Part shown: positions 26,429 to 35,522 of the stretch, in pieces
Numbering within the stretch: position 1 is the first letter of the stretch
Layout: every line of letters starts with the position of its first letter
Assembly: GCA_016840165.1 (NCBI GenBank)
Contig: JAEOSU010000051.1
Span: 124,001-188,000 of the forward strand
DNA: 64,000 nucleotides
From: Promethearchaeota archaeon
GTDB lineage: Archaea; Asgardarchaeota; Lokiarchaeia; Sigyniarchaeales; SOKP01
Direction: 5' to 3'
The notes under the pieces: model-generated
The model's input: the letters and a program-made list of their open reading frames with translations, nothing else
Databases searched by the model: none
What the model was told of the DNA's origin: nothing
Translations under genes and position numbers: made by a program

Positions 26429-27622
26429 TCATAGATACTCCTTTTTTACTCGTGTGAAAAGGGTAAATATTAGAATAGCGACTCCAATAAACAGAAATAT
26501 GTAAAAAGTGTTTATTGTTCCTATCATCGCTATTATAAAAAACATTATTGCCATAAAAAAGCTTCGAAACATATTTATTGTGCTCAAAACTGTTGCTCGT
26601 TCCTCTGCTTCTATTTGTTTATTGATACCATGAACATAGATCAAATATCGTGGATAACCAAATGCTACAATCATCAATATGAGAAATATCCCAAGGAATG
26701 GATTAGTATTGAGACCCATGATAACAAAAGTGATCCCATTTATTAAATCAATAACGATTAAAAATATTAACTTATTTCTGACTTTTTTAAGTATCCTAGG
26801 GATACTAAAACTAAAAATGGCATTAGTAATGTTCATACCAGCAGAAATAAATCCCCACCATACAAAGGGAATTCCAAGAGCTTGAAGATAAGGCTGATAT
26901 GTCCAAAATAGTAAAAAAATTAAACTATTAATAAACAATCGGTCAATGCACAAAATAGTCAAGATCTTGTTATGCTTTAATTCTATAAATCCTTGTTTGA
27001 TGATTTTTAAATAACTTTTCTTTTCATCTTCTTTTCTCCGAAAAGGAGGTTCTTTAAATGTAAGTGCTACAATTAGACTACCTATGAATATAAATGCCAG
27101 ACATGTCATGGTAAATTGAAGTGAGATATACTCCGCAATAATAGAACCAAGCGGAGCAGATAAAGTCAAAGCAATCAAATTGATTGTTTGATTATTCCCT
27201 AAGACTTTAGAAATCTTGTGTTCAGCTTTATAACTTTTTAGAGAACTATATAAAAATGCCTCGTCTGTTCCAGAGGATAAAGCAATACTTAGAGCCCATA
27301 AAGTTTCTGCTAAATAGAAAAGTAGGATATAAGGATAAATACTATAAGCAAATGCAGCTCCAATTACGCAAAAGGAAGAAAGAATAAGAGCCCTTTTCCT
27401 CCCAACAAAATCTGCTATCGCACCGGAAGGGATTTCAAAGATAAAAATAATAAACATGAAATAACTTTGTAACGCCAGTATTTGGAATAAATCTAAACCC
27501 CCCCACTCAGTCATATAGGCAAAATAAACTCCCCTAACAGTATGAATTCCAAAAATGAATTGGTAGATATAATATTTATAAATGTTTGACTTAAAGCTGG
27601 GAGTTTTATGCTCGTCAGACAT
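26429..27622 (-). CDS. major facilitator superfamily transporter
   Basis: This 397-residue protein has about 12 hydrophobic segments in two halves, separated by a charged central loop (FKEPPFRRKEDEKKSYLKIIKQ). The loop between helices 2 and 3, IPSGAIADFVGRKRALILSS, is the classic MFS signature GxxxDxxGRRxxL. The branch looks like the archaeal and bacterial drug/sugar efflux-type MFS proteins, but no substrate can be assigned. The short tail ends in charged residues. The gene is single and reads towards the tRNA-Gly gene. Confidence 0.87.
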   Translation of the reverse strand: MSDEHKTPSFKSNIYKYYIYQFIFGIHTVRGVYFAYMTEWGGLDLFQILALQSYFMFIIFIFEIPSGAIADFVGRKRALILSSFCVIGAAFAYSIYPYILLFYLAETLWALSIALSSGTDEAFLYSSLKSYKAEHKISKVLGNNQTINLIALTLSAPLGSIIAEYISLQFTMTCLAFIFIGSLIVALTFKEPPFRRKEDEKKSYLKIIKQGFIELKHNKILTILCIDRLFINSLIFLLFWTYQPYLQALGIPFVWWGFISAGMNITNAIFSFSIPRILKKVRNKLIFLIVIDLINGITFVIMGLNTNPFLGIFLILMIVAFGYPRYLIYVHGINKQIEAEERATVLSTINMFRSFFMAIMFFIIAMIGTINTFYIFLFIGVAILIFTLFTRVKKEYL

Positions 27623-27782
27623 CGGTGTTCTTTCGAATATTTAATTATATTATACTATTTTCCATAATTTATATAGAAATCTCTTTGAAGTATTACTGAT
27701 TTATTGAAGTAGAAAAATTGGGAGAGTTTGGAGGATTAGTAAAAGATATAATGAAACTTCAATTTATTAAAATTACAAAGTT

Positions 27783-28286
27783 ATGACAAACATTAGAAAA
27801 CTAGTTATTTCTCTTACATTACCGATATTAGTGACTATTATCATACCGTTAGTGATTCTTTTATTATTTGATCGAACTTTTATTACACGATTATATAAAT
27901 TGCATATACTCCAAATTATTTTTGGTATATTTTTTATGATAATTGGACTTATCTTACTAATTTGGTGTATATCTCTCTTTTTCTCATCTGGAAATGGCAC
28001 CTTAATGCCAATTTCAAAATTAGAAACCCAAAAATTAGTGATAAAAGGACCATATAGATATATCCGACATCCTATGATTCTTGGAGTAATTATTATTCTT
28101 TTAGGAGAGTCGGTTTTATTTGGATCTTGGTGGCTATTAGGATTTAGCATATTTTTTTTCATTTTAAACCTTATATACCTTCCGCTGGTCGAAGAAAAAG
28201 GATTAGAAAAAAGGTTTGGTGATGAATATTTACAGTATAAAGCTAAAGTTCATGGTTGGTTGCCAATAAAAAAGTATGAATCATGA
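27783..28286 (+). CDS. isoprenylcysteine carboxyl methyltransferase-like membrane methyltransferase
   Basis: This is an integral membrane protein of 167 residues with four or five transmembrane segments and the cofactor block of the ICMT/phospholipid methyltransferase family. GPYRYIRHPMILGVIIILLG is the SAM-binding signature and EEKGLEKRFGDEYLQYK the C-terminal hallmark. In eukaryotes ICMT methylates prenylated cysteine at the C-terminus of small GTPases; many prokaryotic members act on lipids or small molecules. Which applies here is unknown. The gene precedes an SDR gene by about 70 bases and ends in TGA. Confidence 0.85.
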   Translation: MTNIRKLVISLTLPILVTIIIPLVILLLFDRTFITRLYKLHILQIIFGIFFMIIGLILLIWCISLFFSSGNGTLMPISKLETQKLVIKGPYRYIRHPMILGVIIILLGESVLFGSWWLLGFSIFFFILNLIYLPLVEEKGLEKRFGDEYLQYKAKVHGWLPIKKYES

Positions 28287-28354
28287 AGACAAGTGCAAAA
28301 ATTGACCTCCTAAATATTTAATACATTCTCAAAATTGTATCTAATGTGAATATC

Positions 28355-29596
28355 ATGTCCTATTTAAATTTGATTGAATTATTACAAAAAATGGGATTAT
28401 CTCCGAAAGATCTTTCAGGAGAGGTCGCTCTTATCACGGGAGGCGGTCAAGGTATTGGAAAAGAACTATCAAGAGCTTTAGCATGGTTAGGAGCAAAAGT
28501 TGTTATTGCTGAAATTGCTGATACTGGTAAAGATGTTGAAGATTTAATCAAATCAGAAGGTGGAGAAGCAGTTTTCATAAAAACAGATGTATCAAGTGAG
28601 AAGAGTATGAGAGAATTATTTAAAAAAAGCCATCAGATCTATGGTAAAGTAGACATTCTCATCAATAACGCGATTATTTATACTATCGGGTCAATTAAAG
28701 ACCAACCAATTGACAATTGGATAAAAGTGTTAAATGTTAATTTGTTTGGTGCAGTACTTGGTATAAAATTATTTTTACCGGAAATGCTTAATAGGAAGCG
28801 AGGTGTCATAGTAACTATAACCTCAGATGAGGGGACTGCTTATTTGGCTCCCTATTCGGCTTCAAAATCAGCTCTACAATCTTTAGGATATTCTCTGGCT
28901 AGTGAATTAGGAGAAAATAGTGGTATCTCCACTTTCATTTTTGGACCTGGATTAGTTGACACTCCAGGGGGGAAATATGCATTTGAAAAATTAGCCCCTC
29001 TCTATAAAGTTAGTTTTGACGAATTTATAAAACTGGGAAGTGCAGGAGGATTTGATGGGATGATGCCTGTACAATATTGTGCCTCTGGCTTTGCCTATGC
29101 GATTGTTCATGCTCAAGAATATCATGGACAAATTATTGACCCTTTTAGACCTTTGGGTAAATTTGGCCTATTACCTAAAATAAATGACCAGAAAAGTGAA
29201 GAATCTCTTTCCATAACATCAATGTCATCCGCATTAGAAGCTGCAATAGGGTTAAAGAAAGTTTTAAACGCTGTTAAAAAAGAAACTGGAGAATTGAATT
29301 TTTTTGCAAGAAAATGGATGGAAAAAGTCTATGCTAAAAGAACAAGTTTATCCATCCAAGATTGGCTTGATACTATTGATGATGTTATCAAACTTTTTAA
29401 AAATAAAGATTTGGATACATTCTCCACAAAACACGAGTGGTTACTATCGATTTTAAGGAAACTTGAGAAAAACTTTGAACAGACCAAAAATGATGCGAAA
29501 GGTTATATAAAGGACGAAGAAAATTTGAAAGAAGCATTGCAAGTTATTGAATATCGAAGAAAGTCCGTTGAAATCTTGTTAAATGAACTATCTTAG
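28355..29596 (+). CDS. short-chain dehydrogenase/reductase with C-terminal helical extension
   Basis: Residues up to about 265 form a Rossmann-fold SDR: LITGGGQGIGKEL binds the nucleotide, INNAI corresponds to the NNAG motif (last residue changed to Ile), and a catalytic Ser (VTITSDEG) and Tyr-Lys (PYSASKSAL) follow. The GPGLVDTPGG loop fits. Acidic residues after strand 2 suggest NAD rather than NADP, an inference only. About 150 extra residues follow, helical and highly charged (FFARKWMEKVYAKRTS, LRKLEKNFEQTKND). I use ATG 28355; GTG 28346 is an alternative. The substrate is unknown. Confidence 0.83.
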   Translation: MSYLNLIELLQKMGLSPKDLSGEVALITGGGQGIGKELSRALAWLGAKVVIAEIADTGKDVEDLIKSEGGEAVFIKTDVSSEKSMRELFKKSHQIYGKVDILINNAIIYTIGSIKDQPIDNWIKVLNVNLFGAVLGIKLFLPEMLNRKRGVIVTITSDEGTAYLAPYSASKSALQSLGYSLASELGENSGISTFIFGPGLVDTPGGKYAFEKLAPLYKVSFDEFIKLGSAGGFDGMMPVQYCASGFAYAIVHAQEYHGQIIDPFRPLGKFGLLPKINDQKSEESLSITSMSSALEAAIGLKKVLNAVKKETGELNFFARKWMEKVYAKRTSLSIQDWLDTIDDVIKLFKNKDLDTFSTKHEWLLSILRKLEKNFEQTKNDAKGYIKDEENLKEALQVIEYRRKSVEILLNELS

Positions 29597-29607
29597 ATGG
29601 GTTTTTC

Positions 29608-29631
29608 TTCGTGAAATCCACCTTTCACGAA
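29608..29631. terminator. perfect 9-bp hairpin between convergent genes
   Basis: TTCGTGAAA and TTTCACGAA form a perfect inverted repeat with a six-base loop TCCACC, 12 bases after the SDR stop and about 50 bases before the stop of the convergent permease gene. It is flanked by T-rich DNA on both sides (TTTTTC before, TTACTTTTTC after). It may act as a terminator or 3'-end stabiliser for either strand. Archaeal termination normally needs only T-runs, so the hairpin is notable. Confidence 0.5.
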
Positions 29632-29679
29632 TATTACTTTTTCTTTATAATAAAATTAAAATTAAAAAAAAAATGAAAA

Positions 29680-31386
29680 TTATTCTTTTTTTCTTTTGAA
29701 CTTAAAGAGAATAGGTTCTTTCAATCCATAGTGGAGCGCAAAAAAGCCTATACATAATATAAATAGTGAAATTCCAGGCCATAAAGCTGCCCATGGTGAA
29801 TTAACTATGTGTGATCTCGCAAATAAGACACTAGTCCCTAAATGGAAAAATAGTAATGGATCAATAGGACCTAAGAAATATAATGCCTCAATAAACAATA
29901 TTGAAAATCCCATGAACAATGGAATATATGTTATAACTTTCTTTATAAGAGATTTTAAGTCAAATTCGCCTCTCCCAAACAGAATACTAAATCCCGGAAT
30001 TAAGAAGAGCCCCACCAGTGCTACAAACATAAGCGTATCTATTCCAATAATCTCAATCAAGGATATCAATAGGATAATAATCGGTACAGAAAAAATAAGC
30101 GTTAATATTGCTAGAATCACTGCCTTTATTAATCTATGAAGTCGGGATAAAAATCCAAAAATTAACCCTCCTAATATTCCAATCAATACTGGTAGGATTC
30201 CTGTTATTAAAGCAATCTTAGTTCCATATACTATTAATGCTAAAACATCTCGACCCATAAAGCTCTGCCCCAAAGGATGCTCAGGAGAAGGGGGATCGTA
30301 TGCACCAGATATTGGTGTAGAGAGTTGTTCATATGAAAAAGGGGTTAATATCATTGGAAATATTGATATTATTATTGCAAATCCTACAATAACTAAGCCT
30401 ATAACTGTAAGTGGTGATTTTAAGCGTTTGATTAAAAAATCTTTTAAATCTTTACCAAAAGTCCTCTCATTACGATTATCTTCACCCCAATACTCTTCAT
30501 TTAATTCAGTAAAATGTACTAGATCCTTCCATTTTGTATCCTCAATTAAAAAACCATATACTGTGAAGCTTAAGGTAGAAATGAGTACTGGTATCAATAT
30601 AAGAAATAACATTATTGATATGGTTGTTCTGAAAACATAGTAATCTTGATTATAAATTGATGTAAAGAGGATGTTTCCTAAGCCATTAAGATTAAAAACT
30701 GCTTCGAGAACTAAACTGGCTGCAAAAATCAAATTAATATTAAAGCACAACTTTAACACATTTGAAGGGAGATAATGTCTCTCCTTTATATCAACAAAAT
30801 TTGAACGAAATTGTCGTGTCATTAGTAATGTTGTAATTATAAATAAAATTATGCCTGGAAGGACGGGATCCATCGTCGTAGGGAATAGATCTAATATATG
30901 TCCAAGAACTAGCTGGGAAGATAACCCAATATAAAAAATCGGTACTGAAATTCCTAATATTATCAGAATTTGAAAAATAATTTTAACGAATTTATACCTA
31001 ATTTTTACGGAAAGTATTCCAAGAAGCAATCCTACGACAATTCCGAAGATTATTGGCCAGACGGTAAAATCAAGACTCCTTACTATTCTTGGGATCACCA
31101 TTTCATAGACGGACATGCCTTTTACTATAGTATCTGAGAGCCCCCAATCCCAGGATAGCATTTGAAGAATAAATCTTAAAAACTGAAAAATTAGTGGATC
31201 ATTGAACCCTAACATTTGTTTCGCGGCATCATATTGTTCTTGTGTAAATGTTGATGGAAGGTATGCTAAAACGGGATCCGCTGGAAAAATTGTCATAACC
31301 AGGAAAATAACATACAATCCTACAAAAACCATAGCTAAAGGAACGAAAATACTATATACTAAATTTTTAACTATTTTTGGAATCAA
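29680..31386 (-). CDS. fused DppB-DppC-like dipeptide-transporter permease lacking both EAA loops
   Basis: One 568-residue protein covers both membrane subunits of an oligopeptide ABC importer. Residues 1-285 look like DppB: GFNDPLIFQFLRF, MTRQFRSNFVDI, VLEAVFNLNGLG. Residues about 315-568 look like DppC: KSPLTVIGLVIVG, PSPEHPLGQSFMGRDVLAL, IEALYFLG, SPWAALWPG. In both halves the cytoplasmic loop that normally holds the EAA coupling motif (DYVRTARAKGL-type) is missing by roughly 20-26 residues. No ATPase or binding-protein gene is nearby. It may work with unusual partners or have lost transport activity. Confidence 0.78.
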   Translation of the reverse strand: MIPKIVKNLVYSIFVPLAMVFVGLYVIFLVMTIFPADPVLAYLPSTFTQEQYDAAKQMLGFNDPLIFQFLRFILQMLSWDWGLSDTIVKGMSVYEMVIPRIVRSLDFTVWPIIFGIVVGLLLGILSVKIRYKFVKIIFQILIILGISVPIFYIGLSSQLVLGHILDLFPTTMDPVLPGIILFIITTLLMTRQFRSNFVDIKERHYLPSNVLKLCFNINLIFAASLVLEAVFNLNGLGNILFTSIYNQDYYVFRTTISIMLFLILIPVLISTLSFTVYGFLIEDTKWKDLVHFTELNEEYWGEDNRNERTFGKDLKDFLIKRLKSPLTVIGLVIVGFAIIISIFPMILTPFSYEQLSTPISGAYDPPSPEHPLGQSFMGRDVLALIVYGTKIALITGILPVLIGILGGLIFGFLSRLHRLIKAVILAILTLIFSVPIIILLISLIEIIGIDTLMFVALVGLFLIPGFSILFGRGEFDLKSLIKKVITYIPLFMGFSILFIEALYFLGPIDPLLFFHLGTSVLFARSHIVNSPWAALWPGISLFILCIGFFALHYGLKEPILFKFKRKKE

Positions 31387-31462
31387 AGTTTTTCGCCAAT
31401 AATTTTATTGTAATAAAATTCATTAATAATTAAGATGTTTCTTTATATAAAGCTTAGGACTT

Positions 31463-32317
31463 TTACAATGTCCCAAGGAAATTTGAGATTTCGGAAGTCT
31501 TTGGAATCTCCACCTTGAAATAGTTCTCTACTATTTCATATAAAAATTCCAAATATGGCATTGAGACTTTAACGTTATGTTTTTTCTCTAATTCTTCTAT
31601 TATTTGGCGAGAAAATACTTTTTTCCCTTTTTCAAGCTTTTGAATTATCTCCACGGTTGAATTAGACAATTCGAAAGTTTTTTTGAGTTCATTCTTTAAA
31701 ATAATTATACTCGAGGTAGGGTCATACTCACTTATAAATCGTTGAGCAATTGCCTTCTCAACATTCAACTTCTTTTTATTAAAAAGCTTGAGTGGATCAC
31801 TTAACACCTCGCTTCCCTTTAAAATTACCCTATCCTTATAATTTTCCTTTTGAAAATGACTTTTTTTCGCAAATTGAATATTGAGTTCATAAGAATCTTT
31901 AGTGATATAACTAAAAAACTCTTTAAATTTCTCAAATAAAAAGTCCTGGTCTGAAATAAATAGAATTTTACTATTATAAATCATTGCATGAAAAATATAG
32001 GCAAGGTTTGTAACAGTTAGGTTCAATTTGATTAAACTTACATCAATTAAATCGGTTAATGATTTATCTACCCCCTCTTCTTCTTTTGATTCAACAACTG
32101 GTAATTCAATCTGAAAGTCGGCGGTATATGTATCACGGACAGTTAAGTTTTTATCCACGTATGCAATAAAAGAATGTGAGCATACAATTCCCTCTGTGAT
32201 ATTAACCGCAAATAGACCTCTGGTACTACTTTTTACTTCCTCTTCTGAAACCTCTATTTTCCCTCTCTTTGAACAAGTTGGGCATCGAATCTCAAGTTTG
32301 ACCATAATCTTCCCCAC
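31463..32317 (-). CDS. unknown protein with N-terminal zinc-ribbon-like motif
   Basis: I do not recognise a named family for this 284-residue protein. Residues 10-50 contain IRCPTCSKRG and GIVCSHSFIAYVDK, so a CxxC plus Cys-x-His zinc site is likely, followed by a beta-rich stretch. The central part LAYIFHAMIYNSKILFISD and DFLFEKFKEFFSYI alternates helix and strand. Its look recalls the nucleotide-free alpha/beta part of DENN or longin proteins, but this is speculation. The C-terminal third is helical. There is no membrane segment. The gene is upstream of the fused permease on the same strand, with a 77-base gap. Confidence 0.6.
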   Translation of the reverse strand: MGKIMVKLEIRCPTCSKRGKIEVSEEEVKSSTRGLFAVNITEGIVCSHSFIAYVDKNLTVRDTYTADFQIELPVVESKEEEGVDKSLTDLIDVSLIKLNLTVTNLAYIFHAMIYNSKILFISDQDFLFEKFKEFFSYITKDSYELNIQFAKKSHFQKENYKDRVILKGSEVLSDPLKLFNKKKLNVEKAIAQRFISEYDPTSSIIILKNELKKTFELSNSTVEIIQKLEKGKKVFSRQIIEELEKKHNVKVSMPYLEFLYEIVENYFKVEIPKTSEISNFLGTL

Positions 32318-32417
32318 TATCGAACAGCTAATGAACTGTTATGATTTTAAAATTGATATAATATTTAGATTATGATATAACTAACTTAATTCAACTATAT
32401 AAATTTTAATTATAGCT

Positions 32418-32918
32418 TTAATATCTTCTTACTCTTCCATATCGTTTTTCAATTAAATTAGCGATTAGTAAACATATTACTGTTGCGAAAACTTCTCCTA
32501 CTAAAAACGATGTTGCCTTATCTAAAAAAGTAGCGCTAAAGAAGTAAGAGATAAAAAACAATGCCATAAAAATTGAAAACATAATGAGTAATGGTCTTAC
32601 AACAGGAAAATATAAGAATCGTTGGAATTTTGAGGAAATTCCTTGAGACTTTTGAAACCGAGTCTTCAATTTTCGGTTTCTCTCCACCTGGGCATAGGAT
32701 TCAAACACGATCATTGAACCAAACAATAAGCCAATTGTAACTCCCAAAGGAATCAAAGTAACTACGAATAGATTCCCAACATTTAGAAGATATTGAGCAA
32801 TAAATATGAATAATACTTGAAATACTCCACATGCTCCTAAAAGCATCATCGCGAATGGAAAATATTTTTTCGTTGTCCAGCGAACTCGAATTGGCATAAT
32901 TTTATAACTCGTATACAA
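32418..32918 (-). CDS. four-helix membrane protein, unknown function
   Basis: This 166-residue protein has four strong hydrophobic segments (about residues 19-42, 48-72, 105-130 and 133-155) arranged as two hairpins around a basic loop QVERNRKLKTRFQKSQ. The N-terminus has several arginines, and the C-terminus ends KRYGRVRRY. An internal ATG (MPIRVRW) at 32897 is a plausible alternative start. No family motif was found. tRNA-Val lies 22 bases upstream on the same strand. Confidence 0.55.
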   Translation of the reverse strand: MYTSYKIMPIRVRWTTKKYFPFAMMLLGACGVFQVLFIFIAQYLLNVGNLFVVTLIPLGVTIGLLFGSMIVFESYAQVERNRKLKTRFQKSQGISSKFQRFLYFPVVRPLLIMFSIFMALFFISYFFSATFLDKATSFLVGEVFATVICLLIANLIEKRYGRVRRY

Positions 32919-32940
32919 TTTTATTATTTATTTTATATAA

Positions 32941-33014
32941 TGGGCCCGGCGTGAGTTGAACACGCGACCTTCCGCACGTCAAGCGGACGTCATACCAGGC
33001 TAGACCACGGGCCC
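32941..33014 (-). tRNA. tRNA-Val(GAC)
   Basis: The minus strand forms a complete cloverleaf: acceptor GGGCCCG/CGGGCCC, D-arm TGGTCTAGCCTGGTATGAC, anticodon stem TCCGC/GCGGA with loop TTGACGT (anticodon GAC), T-arm GCGTG-TTCAACT-CACGC, discriminator A. The gene is 74 bases, uninterrupted, and CCA is not encoded. It stands out as a GC-rich island in AT-rich DNA. Confidence 0.95.
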
Positions 33015-33222
33015 ATAATTTTAAATCTATCTGTTATAATAACTATCGAAATTTACGATAAGTAATTTATTTTATGAAAAAATAAATATTTTACGAGTCT
33101 TTTTATGCATCTAATCTATTTTTCCACTTTGTTATTCTATATTTGAAACTAATAAAACTTATTTGAAGATTAAGGAAAATAAGTTATGATTTTAAATCTT
33201 TTTAAAAAAAAGTAGAAAAAAA

Positions 33223-34446
33223 TTAAAGTTTTTTCTCACGTAGCGCTTTTATCATAGGCAAATCCTTTCCAGAAAGAATTTCGAGCATGGCTCCCCCCGC
33301 AGTGGATATAAACGATACTTGATCAGCTAAACCTGCCATCGAGGCAGCAGCTCCCATTTCTCCACCACCTATAATTGTAAGAGCATTCTTATCATGAGTA
33401 GCCTTTACCATGGCTTCTACCATATCATATGTGCCCTTTCTAAACACTTCCTTTTCAAAAATGCCAGGTGGACCATTTGCTATTATTGTTTTGCATTTTA
33501 ACAATACTTCTTTGAAATGCTCTATTGTTTTTGGACCAATATCTCCTGTGGTAGTATTATAGGTTCCTGCTTCATCAGTGTTTATGACTTTTCTATTCCC
33601 ATTGTCGTCAATTACCAAATCTTCTGGTAATATAATTTCCTCTTTATATTTCTGGTAGGTACTTAATATCATATCTTTGTTTTGTTCCAAATCCTCTGCA
33701 ATAATTTTATAATTTGGTTCCCCCATATTTTTTCCCATTGCTTCAAAAATCAGGATAGCAGTTAGACCAGAACAAAGAGCGTAATTTAATTTATCTTCCT
33801 CAAAGTTGTACTTCATTGCTTTGAACTTATCTATCGCTTTTGCCCCACCTATTAGCATTGCCATGGGTTTTTTGGGGTCTTCGAGCACCTTCTTTAGATT
33901 GGCTAATTCTTCATCTGTTATAGGACCGGCTAACATTTTTGGCCAACCTACAATAGAAGCGTGAGCACGATGAGCTGCTCCAAAAGCGTCTACGATAACA
34001 TAATCTACTAGTGGAAAGAGTGTTTTAACCATTTCAGTATTTTCAGCTTCAGAGAAATCTTTATAATTTTTCATTTCACCTTCAAATTTTCGTACATTAT
34101 TGAGCATCAATACTTCTCCTGGTTTAAGATCTTTAATTGCTTTTACTGCTAATTCTCCGTAAATATCTTTGACAAATTTTACAGGTCGTCCAAGATATTT
34201 CTCAAGTTCTTTTGCATGTATATCTAAATCGGTAAAATCATCACTTCCAGGCCTTGATTGATGAGCTAAAAGAATCACAGCACTTTTTTTGAAATGTTCA
34301 TTAAGTGCAGGTGCTAATGCTCGAATTCTTGGAGAGTCTCTAATTTCCATCTTCTCTGTATCGATATTAGAGTTTATATCTACACGGATTAATATTTTTT
34401 TACCTTTCAATTTAACATCCTTATAGGATGTGTAATCTATTTTCAT
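33223..34446 (-). CDS. pgk: phosphoglycerate kinase
   Basis: The enzyme transfers phosphate between 1,3-bisphosphoglycerate and ADP in glycolysis/gluconeogenesis. The N-domain shows ILIRVDINSNID, a PRIRALAPALNEHF helix and LLAHQSRPG (substrate-binding Arg/His). MLNNVRKFEGE and DYVIVDAFGAAHRAHASI follow. The nucleotide domain has MLIGGAKAIDKF, IIANGPPGIFE and STAGGAMLE. The usual GGGDT/GGGHL block reads GGGEMGAA. The length of 407 residues is normal for archaea. It is a single gene, divergent from larB. Confidence 0.94.
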   Translation of the reverse strand: MKIDYTSYKDVKLKGKKILIRVDINSNIDTEKMEIRDSPRIRALAPALNEHFKKSAVILLAHQSRPGSDDFTDLDIHAKELEKYLGRPVKFVKDIYGELAVKAIKDLKPGEVLMLNNVRKFEGEMKNYKDFSEAENTEMVKTLFPLVDYVIVDAFGAAHRAHASIVGWPKMLAGPITDEELANLKKVLEDPKKPMAMLIGGAKAIDKFKAMKYNFEEDKLNYALCSGLTAILIFEAMGKNMGEPNYKIIAEDLEQNKDMILSTYQKYKEEIILPEDLVIDDNGNRKVINTDEAGTYNTTTGDIGPKTIEHFKEVLLKCKTIIANGPPGIFEKEVFRKGTYDMVEAMVKATHDKNALTIIGGGEMGAAASMAGLADQVSFISTAGGAMLEILSGKDLPMIKALREKKL

Positions 34447-34613
34447 TTATTTTATCACTTTGGATAATAATTTAATTTTATGTATTTGTCTAATTTATTT
34501 TAGATATCGAATTAAGATCATTTAATTTAAGATTGGTTAATATTTTTTTCTTATCAAGAACATAAAAATTAATGTTATCAAATATTAATAACAACTGTAG
34601 AAGATGAGTAAAT

Positions 34614-35393
34614 ATGGAGAATATAAGAGATGTACTAAATAAATTAATAGAAAAAAAATGTTCCGTTGAAGAGGCAGAAAAGTTATTAAAAGCCAATTTA
34701 ATCGAGGAAGTGGGAGATCTAGCTAAATTGGACGTGTTTCGAAAACTTCGAACTGGAATTGTGGAAGTTATATATGCTGAAAATAAATCACCTGACGTGT
34801 TAATTGAAATAATAAAATCATTTTTGAAAAGAAATAAATTTGCGATAATTTCTCGCTATAAAGAGGATCAGTTACAATTAATCGAGAAGACTTACCTTAA
34901 CAATCAGCAATACGAGATGGATATTAATGATCAAGCTAAAACAATGATAATTAAATCAGATAAATTCCAATTTCAAAAAAAAGGAGGAATTATAGGAATT
35001 ATCACTGCTGGAAGCTCAGATATTCATGTTGCTGAAGAGGCAAAAGTTATTGCTCAAGCAATGGGCTGTCAAGTGCTAACGAGTTATGATTTAGGGATTG
35101 CGGGAGTCCATAGGATTTTTCAACCATTGAGTGACATGATAAAAAAAGGGGTTCAAGTGTTAATTGTTTGTGCGGGGATGGAAGGGACACTACCTGGGGT
35201 AGTTGCCGCTTTAATTGATATACCGGTGATTGGAGTTCCAGTATCAAGTGGCTATGGTTTAGGAGAAAAGGGAATTGGTGCTCTCACCACAATGCTTCAG
35301 TCCTGTTCTCCTGGTTTGTTAGTTGTCAATATTGATAATGGATTTGGAGCAGGCGCTTCAGCAGCATTAATAGCCAATAAAATTGCCAAGTAA
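34614..35393 (+). CDS. larB: LarB, pyridinium-3,5-biscarboxylic acid mononucleotide synthase
   Basis: LarB carboxylates and hydrolyses nicotinic acid adenine dinucleotide, the first step to the nickel-pincer nucleotide cofactor of lactate racemase. The 259-residue protein has the PurE-like domain: IGIITAGSSDIHVAEEAKVI, LTSYDLGIAGVHR, VCAGMEGTLPGVVAAL, PVIGVPVSSGYGLGEKG and NIDNGFGAGASAAL are the family's signature blocks. An N-terminal helical part with FRKLRTGIVEVIYAENK precedes it. larC lies 1.6 kb further on, in reverse orientation. LarE and LarA are not in the window. Confidence 0.93.
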   Translation: MENIRDVLNKLIEKKCSVEEAEKLLKANLIEEVGDLAKLDVFRKLRTGIVEVIYAENKSPDVLIEIIKSFLKRNKFAIISRYKEDQLQLIEKTYLNNQQYEMDINDQAKTMIIKSDKFQFQKKGGIIGIITAGSSDIHVAEEAKVIAQAMGCQVLTSYDLGIAGVHRIFQPLSDMIKKGVQVLIVCAGMEGTLPGVVAALIDIPVIGVPVSSGYGLGEKGIGALTTMLQSCSPGLLVVNIDNGFGAGASAALIANKIAK

Positions 35394-35482
35394 TAAGCAT
35401 TAACTTCTTTTCGATTTTGTAATTATTGATTGGAATATAATTAATTATAAATACAAATAGAATCGAAATTTACTCATAAAAA

Positions 35483-35495
35483 CTATATATTTAAA
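35483..35495 (+). promoter_or_regulatory. probable TATA box of the six-helix membrane protein gene
   Basis: CTATATATTTAAA lies 27-40 bases before the ATG at 35523, the right distance for a nearly leaderless archaeal transcript. No ribosome-binding site is visible in the short space before the ATG. Confidence 0.4.
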
Positions 35496-35522
35496 ATTAA
35501 TTACAAATTAAGAGTTTTTAAA

